From NCBI GenBank assembly GCA_963576475.1, contig OY754980.1, positions 3,219,306-3,283,305 of the forward strand: DNA of 64,000 bases, given 5' to 3'. Origin of the DNA: Molanna angustata (lineage: Eukaryota; Arthropoda; Insecta; Trichoptera; Molannidae). A program made the translations under genes and the position numbers. The first letter of the stretch is position 1. Every line of letters begins with the position of its first letter. The notes below the pieces were generated by a model, which saw only the letters and a program-made list of their open reading frames with translations, ran no database searches and was not told the origin of the DNA. This document shows positions 10,341-21,649 of the stretch, in pieces.

Positions 10341-11541
10341 ATGGCATCAAAAAAAAATAACTCTTTTAGAGTTGAAAGTGGTTGATTTAAAACATGAGTT
10401 GGAGGAGAGAGACGCTGATACATCAGGAAATAAAAATGCACTTCAACTACGATTGAGAAAAGTGATGCAAGAAGTAGGTGAGGATCCAGACACATACCTT
10501 TTTGAAATGCCTTGCTCTAACAACGATCTTTGTCAAGTCTTAAAAGAACATTCCAGAGACATAGAAGAGAAGTTTCAAGAACATTCCAGAGATATAAAAG
10601 GAGAAATTAAAGAAATCAAAGGAGAAGTAGCGATGCTTCAAAAGCATTCAAATACTATAGAAAAGAAATTCCAGAATTATTCTATGACCTTTGATGAGAA
10701 GATAAATGAATTAACTAAACAGATGAAAGTTTTGGAGAATCAAGTGCTTCCTTCAATCACGCCAATGAATTCCGAGCAAAATTCAGCTGTAGATACAAAT
10801 TTTAAGTGTGTAGAAGATACAAGAGTACCAACAGTGGAGTGCGTGCGAAATGATATGCCAACCTTTGATGGAAAATGCCCCTGGGAAGAATATTTAACAT
10901 TGTTCGAGACAGTGGCCATGATAAATGGCTGGTCCATGACAAGAAAGGCCTCAGTGTTGAGTGTATCATTACGAGGTGATGCTTTAAAAGTTTTGGAGAC
11001 AATTCCTCTAGCTGAGCGACGAGATTTAAAATTGTTGATTGAGAGACTTGAGATGCGATTTGGACATAAGCACATGGAACAGTTTTACAGGTCACAACTT
11101 AAGAATCGTAATCAGAAATCTAATGAAACTCTCCAGGAATTTGAGGCGGATATAGCGCGTCTAATTAGATATGCATACCCTACGGTTCCTGATGATGTGT
11201 GTGAAAGCCTTGCAGTAGAAAAGTTCTTGGATGGATTGTGGGCAAATGAGACACAACAAGCTGTAAAACTAGCTAGACCACAAACTTTGAGTGACGCTCT
11301 AACCCAGGCACTCGAATTTGAATCTATAAAAAAATCTTTACGAGGTCATGCTCAAGCCCGCGTTGTTGAGGCCGTTGAAGAGAATCAAAAACTCATCGAA
11401 TGCATTGTCGAAAAGGTGATGAAGGCATTGCAAGGAAGAAAAAGACAGTTTCGCTGCTGGGGTTGTGGACGAGCTGGACATCTACGTAATCGGTGTCCAA
11501 ATGAAGCAACAACGCAACAGCAACAGCCACAGGAAAACTAA
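10341..11541 (+). CDS. gag: Gag-like protein of the gypsy element (start out of frame by 1 nt)
   Basis: The long frame is open from about 10342 to TAA at 11539, but the only good ATG (10341) reads into a different frame and stops at 10383. A 9-A run at 10349-10357 separates them; one fewer A would put the ATG in frame. Without it the first in-frame ATG is near 10462, past the N-terminal segment. That segment (VVDLKHELEERDADTSGNK.. LQLRLRKVM) resembles a SAP DNA/RNA-binding helix pair. Next come a coiled coil with repeated EHSRDI motifs, the capsid-like core (FDGKCPWEEYLTLFETVA to LEFESIKKSL) and one CCHC knuckle, C-x2-C-x4-H-x4-C, near the C-terminus. Role: assembles the particle and packages RNA. 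The A-run may be a real lesion, a slippage site or an assembly error. Confidence 0.85.
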
Positions 11542-14500
11542 AAAGGGTTGATGGGAAGGGGCAACTGTTGACCTACATTACCAATGCCTCAAAGAGATCT
11601 GCAGTTGTTGCATCATTCAGTGGTCAAGATACCAGTATGTTTATAAATGGCAAAGTAAATGGAAAGAATTTGAAACTTTTGCTGGATACTGGAGCAACGA
11701 TGACAATCATGAGACCAGATTTGCTTTATAACAAAAAGTGTATTACACCAACTAAATGGACATTACGAACAGCTACTGGGGAGTCGGCATCTATATGTGG
11801 TGAGACATATGCCAACTTTCAAATTGGTAGTTCTATCTTCGATCATCAGGTGCTAGTGGCGAATATAGAGGAGGAAGTTATTCTCGGAATGGACATAATG
11901 GCGAAATATGGATTCCAGTTGGATCTAAAGAGGCGATCTTTGAAAATTGGAGATGAAGATGTTCTCGTGCAAGAGCGTGAGGAATTTTCTACACGTGTTC
12001 TTGCAGCGGATGTTGTAACTATTCCAAAACAAAGTGAGATGTTAGTACGAGTCAATTTAGACTGTGTTATCCCGAATGGACATGTTTTGGTTGTGGAGTC
12101 CAACGCCAACAATGAAGCAGGAAAAGGAGTATTAATTGCAAGAGCACTGATTCAAAACCAAAAGGAAATTTTAGTCAGATTAATGAACATAAATGAATAT
12201 CCAGTAACTGTCAAAAAAGGAGCTTATTTAAGTGTGTGTTCATCAGTTTCATCAGTAACACAAAATGCCTGCATCGCACAAGTTTCTTCAGAGGATGTAC
12301 CAAAACATCTTGAAGACTTTGTAAAAGATGCTTGTAAGGAACTTACCAAAGAACAAAGCAAACAAATTAGATACCTCATTGCTCATTATCAAGATGTTTT
12401 TGAGAATGCGAGTCTTTCTAAAGGAAGAACCAATGTTGTTCAACATCAAATAGATACGGGTGACGCAAGGCCTATCCGCCAATTACCTAGAAGGCTACCA
12501 TTAGCAAAGCGGGCGGAAGCAGATCAAATTATTCAAGACATGGAAAGGGATAGCGTTATTGAACCATCAAGCAGCCCATGGTGTTCACCAGTAGTGTTAG
12601 TTAAAAAAAAAGATGGCTCAACTCGGTTCTGTGTGGACTTTCGCTTATTGAATAATGTAACTAAGAAGGATAGTTATCCACTGCCTCGAATCGATGATAC
12701 CCTAGATACATTGGCTGGTTGTAAGATCTTCTCAACTTTGGATCTAAAGAGTGGTTATTGGCAGGTTGGATTGGAACCCAAGGATAGAGAAAAAACGGCG
12801 TTTTCTGTTGGAAGTGGATTGTGGCAATTCAAAGTGATGCCATTTGGACTTTGCAATGCACCGGCTACGTTTGAACGACTAATGGAAAGTGTGCTAAGAG
12901 GATTATCGTGGGAGACCTGTTTGGTATACTTAGATGACATCATCGTACTTGGGAAGCGTTTTGAAGAACATTTAGGAAATTTGGAACAGGTATTTTCACG
13001 ATTGAGGTTGGCCAACCTTAAACTCAATTGCAAGAAATGTATATTGTTCCGAAAGCAAGTCAACTATCTAGGTCATGTTGTCTCTGAGGAGGGAGTAGCA
13101 GTAGATCCTGAGAAGATTAAAGCTGTTCGAGATTGGCCAGTACTTAAAGACAAACATGAAGTAAGAAGCTTTTTGGGTCTGAGTACCTACTATCGACGAT
13201 TTGTTCCAGGCTTTGCTGACATCGCAAAGCCACTGACAAAACTCACGGAGGAAAGCAGTGAATTCATATGGGATTTCAAGTGCCAACATGCATTTGAAGA
13301 ATTAAAACAGGTTCTAATTAATTCTCCGGTTTTGAGTTATCCTCGAGCTGAAGGAATGTTTATTCTGGATACAGATGCAAGTAACGTTGGTATCGGAAGT
13401 GTGCTCTCCCAAGTACAAGATGGGGCAGAACGCGTGATTGCTTACTTCAGTAAAGTATTGTCGAAACCAGAACGCAATTACTGTGTAACACGAAGAGAAT
13501 TGCTTGCTGTTATCAAGTCAGTTGAGCACTTTCGCAAGTATTTATATGGACGGAAATTTCTTTTAAGGACAGATCACTCGGCACTTGTGTGGCTTTTGCG
13601 ATTCAAGAATCCTGAAGGTCAAGTGGCAAGATGGATAGAGAGATTGCAAGAATATGACTATGATTCTGAACATCGAGCCGGACTTCATCATAGAAATGCC
13701 GATGCACTGTCAAGGCGACCATGTCCAGAGGATTGCCAGCACTGTAATAAGGCTGAGGAAAAGTTTTTTATAGCTTGTAGAACCACGGTCGTTGACAATT
13801 TTTGGCAAGATGATGAAATACGAGCAGACCAATTGGAAGACCCAGATCTCAAGTTTGTAATGCAGTGGAAGGAAAATGATCAAAGACCTTTATGGGAAGA
13901 AATAGCTTCACTATCTCCAAATATTAAGTCATACTGGGCTCAGTGGCAATCCATTGTCGTGGAAAATGGGTTGTTAAAGCGTGTATTGGAGAATGAAGAT
14001 GGAACACAGCAGAGACAACAACTATTGATTCCAAGGAAGAGAATTCCTGAAGTTCTTAAACTGCTTCACAATGATGTGTCTGGGGGACACTTGGGAGTTA
14101 AAAAAACCACAGAAAAAATTCGTCAACGTTTTTATTGGGTCAATTACAATGGAGATGTAAAAGATTGGTGTAGAAGATGTGTAACTTGTGCCACTTCAAA
14201 CGGACCTCAGAAACGAAGGCGTGCGCCAATGAGGCAGTATAATGTTGGTAGCCCATTTGAAAGGATAGCCATTGACATAGCGGGGCCGTTTCCCACAACG
14301 GAAAGAGGGAATAAATATATTCTGGTAGCAATGGACTATTTTAGTAAATGGACAGAAGCCTATGCACTACCGAATCAAGAAGCTACCACTGTTGCTGAAG
14401 TCTTGGTAAGGGAACTGATAAGTCGTTTTGGAGTACCATTGGAGTTACACTCGGACCAGGGAAGAAACTTTGAATCAGCCGTATTCCAGGGAATTTGTGA

Positions 14501-15743
14501 AGCATTAGGAATTCGAAAGACGAGAACAACTGCTTTGCATCCACAGTCGGATGGAATGGTGGAGCGAATGAATCGAACAATTGGAAGATTTTTGTCAAAA
14601 GCAGTGTCCGATCACCAGAAGGATTGGGACGAATACATCCACTTGTTCTTATTAGCTTATCGAGCAGCAATTCATGAGACAACAGGGCAAACACCGGCAA
14701 GTGTGATTTTTGGCCGTGAGTTACGGTTACCTTGCGACCTGCAGTATGGATCTAAGCCTGGAGAAGATCTAGTTGGAGAAGATTATGTGTCAGATCTTCG
14801 GAGGAAAATGAATGCTATACATGACCGTGTACGGTCCAATATTCAAGTAGCTAGTGACAAGATGAAGGAGCGATACGACATTAAAGCTGTGGAAGGTGGT
14901 TATCAGGCTGGAGACTTGGTTTGGTTATTTAATCCACAACGACGACGAGGCTACTCACCAAAGCTTCAGAAATCCTGGGAAGGACCGTATGAAGTGATCA
15001 AAAGGATTAATGATGTGGTTTATCGTATACGAAGAAAACCAAATGGGAAGCCAAGAGTGGTACATTTCAATCGCCTGGCTCCCTTTTTAGGTGATAACAA
15101 GGATGAGGAAAAAAATCCAGTTGCTCAAGTTTGCAATGTCCAAAGTGAAGAAAAGACCTTCGAGGAATTCATGATGACTCCTTATCGACGCACTCGCCAT
15201 GGTGTGACTGTGGAAATTGAGCAAGACCTCTTCGATATCCCAGAAGATAATGTTTTAGCTTACTGTGTGGCTCAAGACATGAAGATGACTAGTGGTATAG
15301 CCAAAGTTATCATGAGAAAGTATGGGATGTTATATGAGCTAAAAGCCAAGAATCTGAAGATTGGAGAAGCGGTCCATTCACAGCATGGAAAACAGCATTT
15401 ATTCTACATGACGAATAAGGAAACGTCTGAGGAACGAGCAGAGTATGCTCAGATGTGGAACTGTCTACGAAGTATGCGGGATCAAATGTTACAGTTGAAT
15501 CTTATGAAGCTCGGCATTCCAAAGATCAGTGATGGTATGGATTGGAAAGTGGTTCGGAATATGATAGAAGAGATTTTTCATAATACTGGAATTAATGTTC
15601 TAGTTTGCTGCTATAATCCAAGATACAGTAAAAATATAAAAAAAAGTGTACCATGTTACTTTTTCAAAGCATCTCACTGTAGAGAAGGTTCAAAATGCCG
15701 ATTTATTCATCTAGAGAATTCTGTTCGGGACGAACTGAACTAA
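11505..15743 (+). CDS. pol: Pol polyprotein: protease, RT, RNase H, integrase, macro domain, CCCH finger
   Basis: The frame is open from 11505, overlaps the end of gag by 37 nt in the -1 phase and has no early ATG, so -1 frameshifting near GGAAAAC (11532-11538) is the likely route. Residues counted from TTG 11568: protease DTGA at 40 and ILGMD; RT with YLDD at 454-457; RNase H (DTDASNVG, RRELLAV, TDHSALVW); integrase HHCC finger, then D903, D963 and E999 (35 residues between the last two) and a GPY/F-type module (WEGPYEVI ... VVHFNRLAPF). After integrase, ~1215-1355 is macro-like (LFDIPEDNVLAYCVAQDMKM, GIAKVIMRKYG, MTNKE, GIPKISDGMDWKVV, MIEEIF), and C1363-C1371-C1377-H1381 is a CCCH finger. 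The frame is intact to TAA 15741. Confidence 0.93.
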   Translation, partial: SNNATATATGKLKRVDGKGQLLTYITNASKRSAVVASFSGQDTSMFINGKVNGKNLKLLLDTGATMTIMRPDLLYNKKCITPTKWTLRTATGESASICGETYANFQIGSSIFDHQVLVANIEEEVILGMDIMAKYGFQLDLKRRSLKIGDEDVLVQEREEFSTRVLAADVVTIPKQSEMLVRVNLDCVIPNGHVLVVESNANNEAGKGVLIARALIQNQKEILVRLMNINEYPVTVKKGAYLSVCSSVSSVTQNACIAQVSSEDVPKHLEDFVKDACKELTKEQSKQIRYLIAHYQDVFENASLSKGRTNVVQHQIDTGDARPIRQLPRRLPLAKRAEADQIIQDMERDSVIEPSSSPWCSPVVLVKKKDGSTRFCVDFRLLNNVTKKDSYPLPRIDDTLDTLAGCKIFSTLDLKSGYWQVGLEPKDREKTAFSVGSGLWQFKVMPFGLCNAPATFERLMESVLRGLSWETCLVYLDDIIVLGKRFEEHLGNLEQVFSRLRLANLKLNCKKCILFRKQVNYLGHVVSEEGVAVDPEKIKAVRDWPVLKDKHEVRSFLGLSTYYRRFVPGFADIAKPLTKLTEESSEFIWDFKCQHAFEELKQVLINSPVLSYPRAEGMFILDTDASNVGIGSVLSQVQDGAERVIAYFSKVLSKPERNYCVTRRELLAVIKSVEHFRKYLYGRKFLLRTDHSALVWLLRFKNPEGQVARWIERLQEYDYDSEHRAGLHHRNADALSRRPCPEDCQHCNKAEEKFFIACRTTVVDNFWQDDEIRADQLEDPDLKFVMQWKENDQRPLWEEIASLSPNIKSYWAQWQSIVVENGLLKRVLENEDGTQQRQQLLIPRKRIPEVLKLLHNDVSGGHLGVKKTTEKIRQRFYWVNYNGDVKDWCRRCVTCATSNGPQKRRRAPMRQYNVGSPFERIAIDIAGPFPTTERGNKYILVAMDYFSKWTEAYALPNQEATTVAEVLVRELISRFGVPLELHSDQGRNFESAVFQGICEALGIRKTRTTALHPQSDGMVERMNRTIGRFLSKAVSDHQKDWDEYIHLFLLAYRAAIHETTGQTPASVIFGRELRLPCDLQYGSKPGEDLVGEDYVSDLRRKMNAIHDRVRSNIQVASDKMKERYDIKAVEGGYQAGDLVWLFNPQRRRGYSPKLQKSWEGPYEVIKRINDVVYRIRRKPNGKPRVVHFNRLAPFLGDNKDEEKNPVAQVCNVQSEEKTFEEFMMTPYRRTRHGVTVEIEQDLFDIPEDNVLAYCVAQDMKMTSGIAKVIMRKYGMLYELKAKNLKIGEAVHSQHGKQHLFYMTNKETSEERAEYAQMWNCLRSMRDQMLQLNLMKLGIPKISDGMDWKVVRNMIEEIFHNTGINVLVCCYNPRYSKNIKKSVPCYFFKASHCREGSKCRFIHLENSVRDELN
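15213..15640 (+). other. macro-like (ADP-ribose binding/hydrolase) domain within pol
   Basis: Residues ~1216-1358 follow the order of the TARG1/OARD1-type macro fold: an initial LF-x-PEDN strand, AYCVAQDMKM, a glycine turn in SGIAKV, KYG, a GEAV strand, a FYMTNK strand, WNCLRSMRDQ helix, LGIPKIS..GMDW loop and VRNMIEEIF helix. K1284 (in TNK) and D1325 (in GMD) sit where that family has its catalytic Lys and Asp. The glycine-rich loop is shorter and altered (SDGMD), so binding or hydrolysis cannot be assumed. Assignment is by motif order only. Confidence 0.7.
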
Positions 15744-15754
15744 GAGGGAGGCAG
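15742..15754 (+). other. polypurine tract
   Basis: AAGAGGGAGGCAG overlaps the end of the pol stop codon and abuts the 3' LTR, where plus-strand DNA priming is expected. Confidence 0.8.
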
Positions 15755-15972
15755 TGTTATGAAATTAAGTACTATTTCTATTTAAATTGAAAATTTAAAT
15801 AGAAATATTTTGAAAATAAGAACCCAAGAAAAATGAAAACAAAAGATTTGAGTAGTGAGTTGAAAAAAAAACTAGACAAACCTTGTAAAAATATAAATTG
15901 TAGAAATATAAATTGTAAAAATAAATAAGACTTTGAACCATAATAAAATAAATAAATATAAATTTCGGTACA
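15755..15972 (+). repeat. 3' LTR
   Basis: 218 bp, apparently identical to the LTR at 10037-10254, and followed by the ATAT target duplication. Confidence 0.93.
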
Positions 15973-15976
15973 ATAT

Positions 15977-16424
15977 AATAAATGGGTCCCTTTCACAAAA
16001 CAGGGCATTCAACTTGATCGTAGTCATATAAAATAATAACGATGGCCTCCCTTTTAATAATAAACGTGTAAACAAATGAACTGTTTACAGAGTCGATCAC
16101 GTGGCAGCGCACCGCGCCCTTGGGATTTGGAGCCACCATCTCCCCCCCCCCACCATGTCCCAAGGGCGCGCGGCGGCGGCGGCGGCGGTTCAACACCGGA
16201 CTGATGTTATAATCAACCAGAGGAACGATACCCTGAGACGACTATTACTCTGACGATTGAAAGGGATTGCCGCATGAGAGATTGGGAAATAAAATATTCC
16301 ATGTCCCACGGGACAACCACTTGACGAAACTGATTTGTTAACTGCTTTACAAAAAAAGTTTTGGTAAAATCAAACAAAACGAATTTACTTTTTATTTAAC
16401 CTATACCTAGGGATAATTATGGAA
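15977..16424. other. GC-rich hairpin island in otherwise plain sequence
   Basis: At 16090-16195 base composition jumps to very GC-rich. GCGCCCTTGGGA (near 16115) and TCCCAAGGGCGC (near 16157) are inverted copies around a C10 run, followed by a (CGG)n tract at about 16172-16188. A minus-strand frame of 67 codons is low-complexity arginine/glycine and I do not call it. It could be part of an unrecognised first exon or CpG-rich promoter. Nothing is seen at 16200-16424. Confidence 0.4.
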
Positions 16425-16548
16425 ATCTACAATCTGCAATCAATTCTACATTTTGTAATCAATTCTACATTCTACAATCAATTCTACATTTTACAATCAA
16501 TTAAACATTCTACAATTAATTCTACATTTTACAATCAAATTGTCTATT
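16425..16548. repeat. ~21-bp tandem repeat
   Basis: About six copies of a unit of the form ACAATCAATTCTACATTTT, with single-base variation between units. No coding role is supported. Confidence 0.75.
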
Positions 16549-16559
16549 TCCCATATCAT

Positions 16560-16928
16560 CATTTTCGGGTGTCCCGTCATCAATACCAGAGGCAAAATAA
16601 GATCTCACTTAGTTCAGCACCCATTCTGAATGTAGTGAAGTTTTAGTTAAGGTGGTTTATAAGGTAGTACATCCGCACACCTGTTGCTGGTTACCCCCCA
16701 TTGTCAGATAATATATCATGTTGGTATGAATGAATGAATGAATGAATGAATGAATGAATGAATGAATGAATGAATGAATGAATGAATGAATGAATGAATG
16801 AATGAATGAATGAATGAATGAATGAATGAATGAATGAATGAATGAATGAATGAATGAATGAATGAATGAATGAATGAATGAATGAATTAATGAATGAATG
16901 AATGAATTAATTAATTAATTAATTAATT
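16560..16928 (-). mobile_element. repeat family C with (GAAT)n end
   Basis: Minus-strand copy of the dispersed repeat seen best at 41146-41445: shared blocks are the CGGGTGTCCCGT segment, CCCATTCTGAATGTAGTG, the CACACCTGTTGCTGGTTACCCC segment and ATATCATG. It ends in a 200-bp (GAAT)n array (16727-16928), grading into (TTAA)n. The copy at 41146 ends in the complementary (TCAT)n, so the tetranucleotide is part of the element end, as in LINE or SINE tails. Confidence 0.65.
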
Positions 16929-17004
16929 TATGTGTGAATGATAAAAATAAAAGTCTTAAGATGGTTTTACCTAGTTTGACTATGATCTAGCGGTTATCTG
17001 TGAA

Positions 17005-17070
17005 TAAAAAAGTTAGACAAGGTTGTGTGTTATTACCACTGCTGTTTAATCTGTATATTAACCAAATTAG
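17005..17070 (+). pseudogene. short reverse-transcriptase fragment
   Basis: One frame reads VRQGCVLLPLLFNLYIN, which is the RT motif B region of RTE/CR1 elements (VRQGCxLSPxLFNxYI). About 20 codons survive, with no flanking similarity I can follow. Confidence 0.55.
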
Positions 17071-17221
17071 ATTCCGAATATTATTTACATTTAGGATTAT
17101 CAGTATGCTATATTTATAAACAAAAATATAATAATATTGATAAAAGAAATGGATATGAAATCAAATAAAAACATTTAAGTTTAATAACCTGTCTTGAATG
17201 GTATTCATAACATATATTTAT

Positions 17222-17305
17222 GTGTATGCCATCAACGGGAGTCGAACGTGGTGTCCTTGAGGTAAGTCAAACGCCACTTGACCACATCGAGTGCCATACA
17301 AAGAT
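17222..17305 (-). mobile_element. tRNA-like SINE head
   Basis: On the minus strand an A box (TGGTCAAGTGG) and a B box (CGTTCGACTCC) lie about 40 bp apart, as in pol III promoters of tRNA-derived SINEs. The region does not close into a full cloverleaf. It differs from the SINE at 6692. Confidence 0.5.
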
Positions 17306-17399
17306 ATTCATTGTTAGAAATATTTTGTATTCAGACAGCCTTCCCAAGTCACAAAATTCTTCAAGAATTCGTGCTGATGATGGTGAACAAGAAAGATAG

Positions 17400-17890
17400 A
17401 AAACGAGTGGGTTATGGCCAACGCTAAACTCCTCACTACAAAGTTACTCCACAAAGTATTCATATTTTGTGTCGAAAAAATTGAGAATTTTCATAAAACG
17501 AGTTTGTTAAATTATTTTTGAATTAAATATTTTTTTATGAAAATTTGATACTTCATGAAAGAGATGTGTCTTTTAAGCAATTTGAAAGTATAAATATCAA
17601 ATTAAAGTATAAATATCAAACTTGGGGTCCCTCGAAATATTTCACAGTTAAAAAAATTGAGAAGCACTATTCGGAGATCCTTCAAAATCTAATGGGTTCT
17701 AAGCGAGTATTAAATATATATATTAGAATGAGTATTTTAGTATATAATCGATAAAGTAGAATAAACACGCCGTAAAAAAACAAAAAATACAATCTCAGCA
17801 TGATGCTAGTTGATAATCTGTAATAAAAATATAACCTTAATAAATGCGAATTCATAACTCCCCAATATATCACCTTGGGTTAGTGAGGAG
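17400..17890. repeat. repeat family B, partial copy
   Basis: Shares GTTATGGCCAACGCTAA, the CTCCTCACTA block, the ATTTTCATAAAACGAGTTT-like segment and TCTAATGGGTTCTAAGCGA with 25100-25480 (opposite strand) and 62975-63125. A 70-codon frame at 17545 is partly matched at 25125-25331 (minus strand); its ending QNLMGSKRVLN versus QNLMGSKRLLD follows from nucleotide conservation, so it is not called as a gene. Confidence 0.5.
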
Positions 17891-18034
17891 TAAAAATGAC
17901 TTAGACATTCGTTATAAACGAGAATCATATAAAAATCAGATGTTTAGTAGACCCACGTAGCATAATGGTGAATAGTTTGGTGAAGATTATTAAATAATAT
18001 TTATAAAAACAGACATATAAAAGGAAGCTCCCTA

Positions 18035-18175
18035 AACGGGCACTACATTCAGAATTGATGGTAAACCTCATTATTTTACCTGTTCGATTACCAAGAGCAA
18101 CCGAAAATAATGATTTTAGAAAAGTGTGGAAGCACTACTCTCAGCCGGTGCCTCAGAGCTATATACTTCAATAAG
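18035..18175 (+). repeat. repeat family C, partial copy
   Basis: Matches the distal half of the family consensus: CACTACATTCAGAATTGATGG, GTTCGATTACC, a GTGTGGAAGCACTACTCTCA segment and GCCGGTGCCTCA. The (TCAT)n end is missing. Confidence 0.55.
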
Positions 18176-18424
18176 GCATGTCTAGATATCGAACCCAGAA
18201 CACTAAACCATCCAACTCACCCACAAGAGGCTGTATGTTATCTTTGACAGTCAATTTTAATTTGTAGTAATAACAATCGACGTGTTGTTGTATACTTTAG
18301 TATTGTGGCGAACTGATGTTGGGTAGGGTATACTTTTTTGTAGGGATGGGCAAAGGTAAGACTCTGATAGTTACAGTCTTAAAGTTAGTCTTCAATTTGA
18401 AATATGAATATAAATATACATTCA

Positions 18425-18660
18425 TAAATACATATATACGGCAAATCCCACAACATGGGGTTACCAGCGACAGGTGTGTTAGTCTAGCCTCACCTAAAAA
18501 GGCTTCATTCAGAATGGGTGGATTGTGAAATTCATTGCTGAACGATGTGAGATAATGTTATTTTGCTGTTGTATTTTCGTTTACCTGGCTCTTACGGGAC
18601 ACCCGAAAACGATGACAATAGAGTGGAAGCACTGTTCTAAGCCGGTGCCTCATATTAATG
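18425..18660 (+). repeat. repeat family C, second nearby copy
   Basis: Contains ACGGCAAATCCCACAACATG, GGGGTTACCAGCGACAGG, TTCAGAATGGGTGG, CTCTTACGGGACACCCGAAA and AAGCCGGTGCCTCA in the same order as 41165-41440. It lies 250 bp from the partial copy at 18035 in the same orientation. Confidence 0.6.
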
Positions 18661-18891
18661 AAATAAAATATTTATCATATTTTGGACAAGAAGATCAAAT
18701 TAAAATATACATTTTTTTTATTTCCAAATAAAAAGAATAACATAACAATATTAATACAAAATGGATATATTTTCTCACTAGGCAAAAGCCTGTTTCGAGG
18801 CAAAATAAATATGGTCCAAATTTATTTTTGATTTCATGCGGACTTATCCAATTATGAAATATTTTTCCCTATTTCCTACTTTTGTGACATA

Positions 18892-19135
<244 letters not shown>

Positions 19136-19154
19136 ATATTTGATGTTTTCACGG

Positions 19155-20753
<1,599 letters not shown>

Positions 20754-20783
20754 CATAAGCGGCCATCTTGTACGCTACGAGTC

Positions 20784-21649
<866 letters not shown>

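Larger units (their letters stand above)
10033..15976 (+). mobile_element. complete Ty3/gypsy-type LTR retrotransposon with macro-domain pol
   Basis: The element is bounded by a 4-bp target duplication ATAT (10033-10036 and 15973-15976). Its parts are two 218-bp LTRs that I read as identical, a tRNA-Leu-like primer site, gag, pol in the -1 frame relative to gag, and a polypurine tract abutting the 3' LTR. LTR identity points to recent insertion. There is no env frame. The order protease-RT-RNase H-integrase is that of Ty3/gypsy elements. The exceptional parts are a SAP-like segment at the gag start and a macro domain plus CCCH finger after integrase. The gag start codon is out of frame by one base, so this copy may be defective. 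Confidence 0.95.

Noticed and set aside
15993..16196. 67-codon minus-strand frame starting MLNRRRRRR
   Set aside because: Low complexity from a (CGG)n tract, no domain and no conservation evidence.
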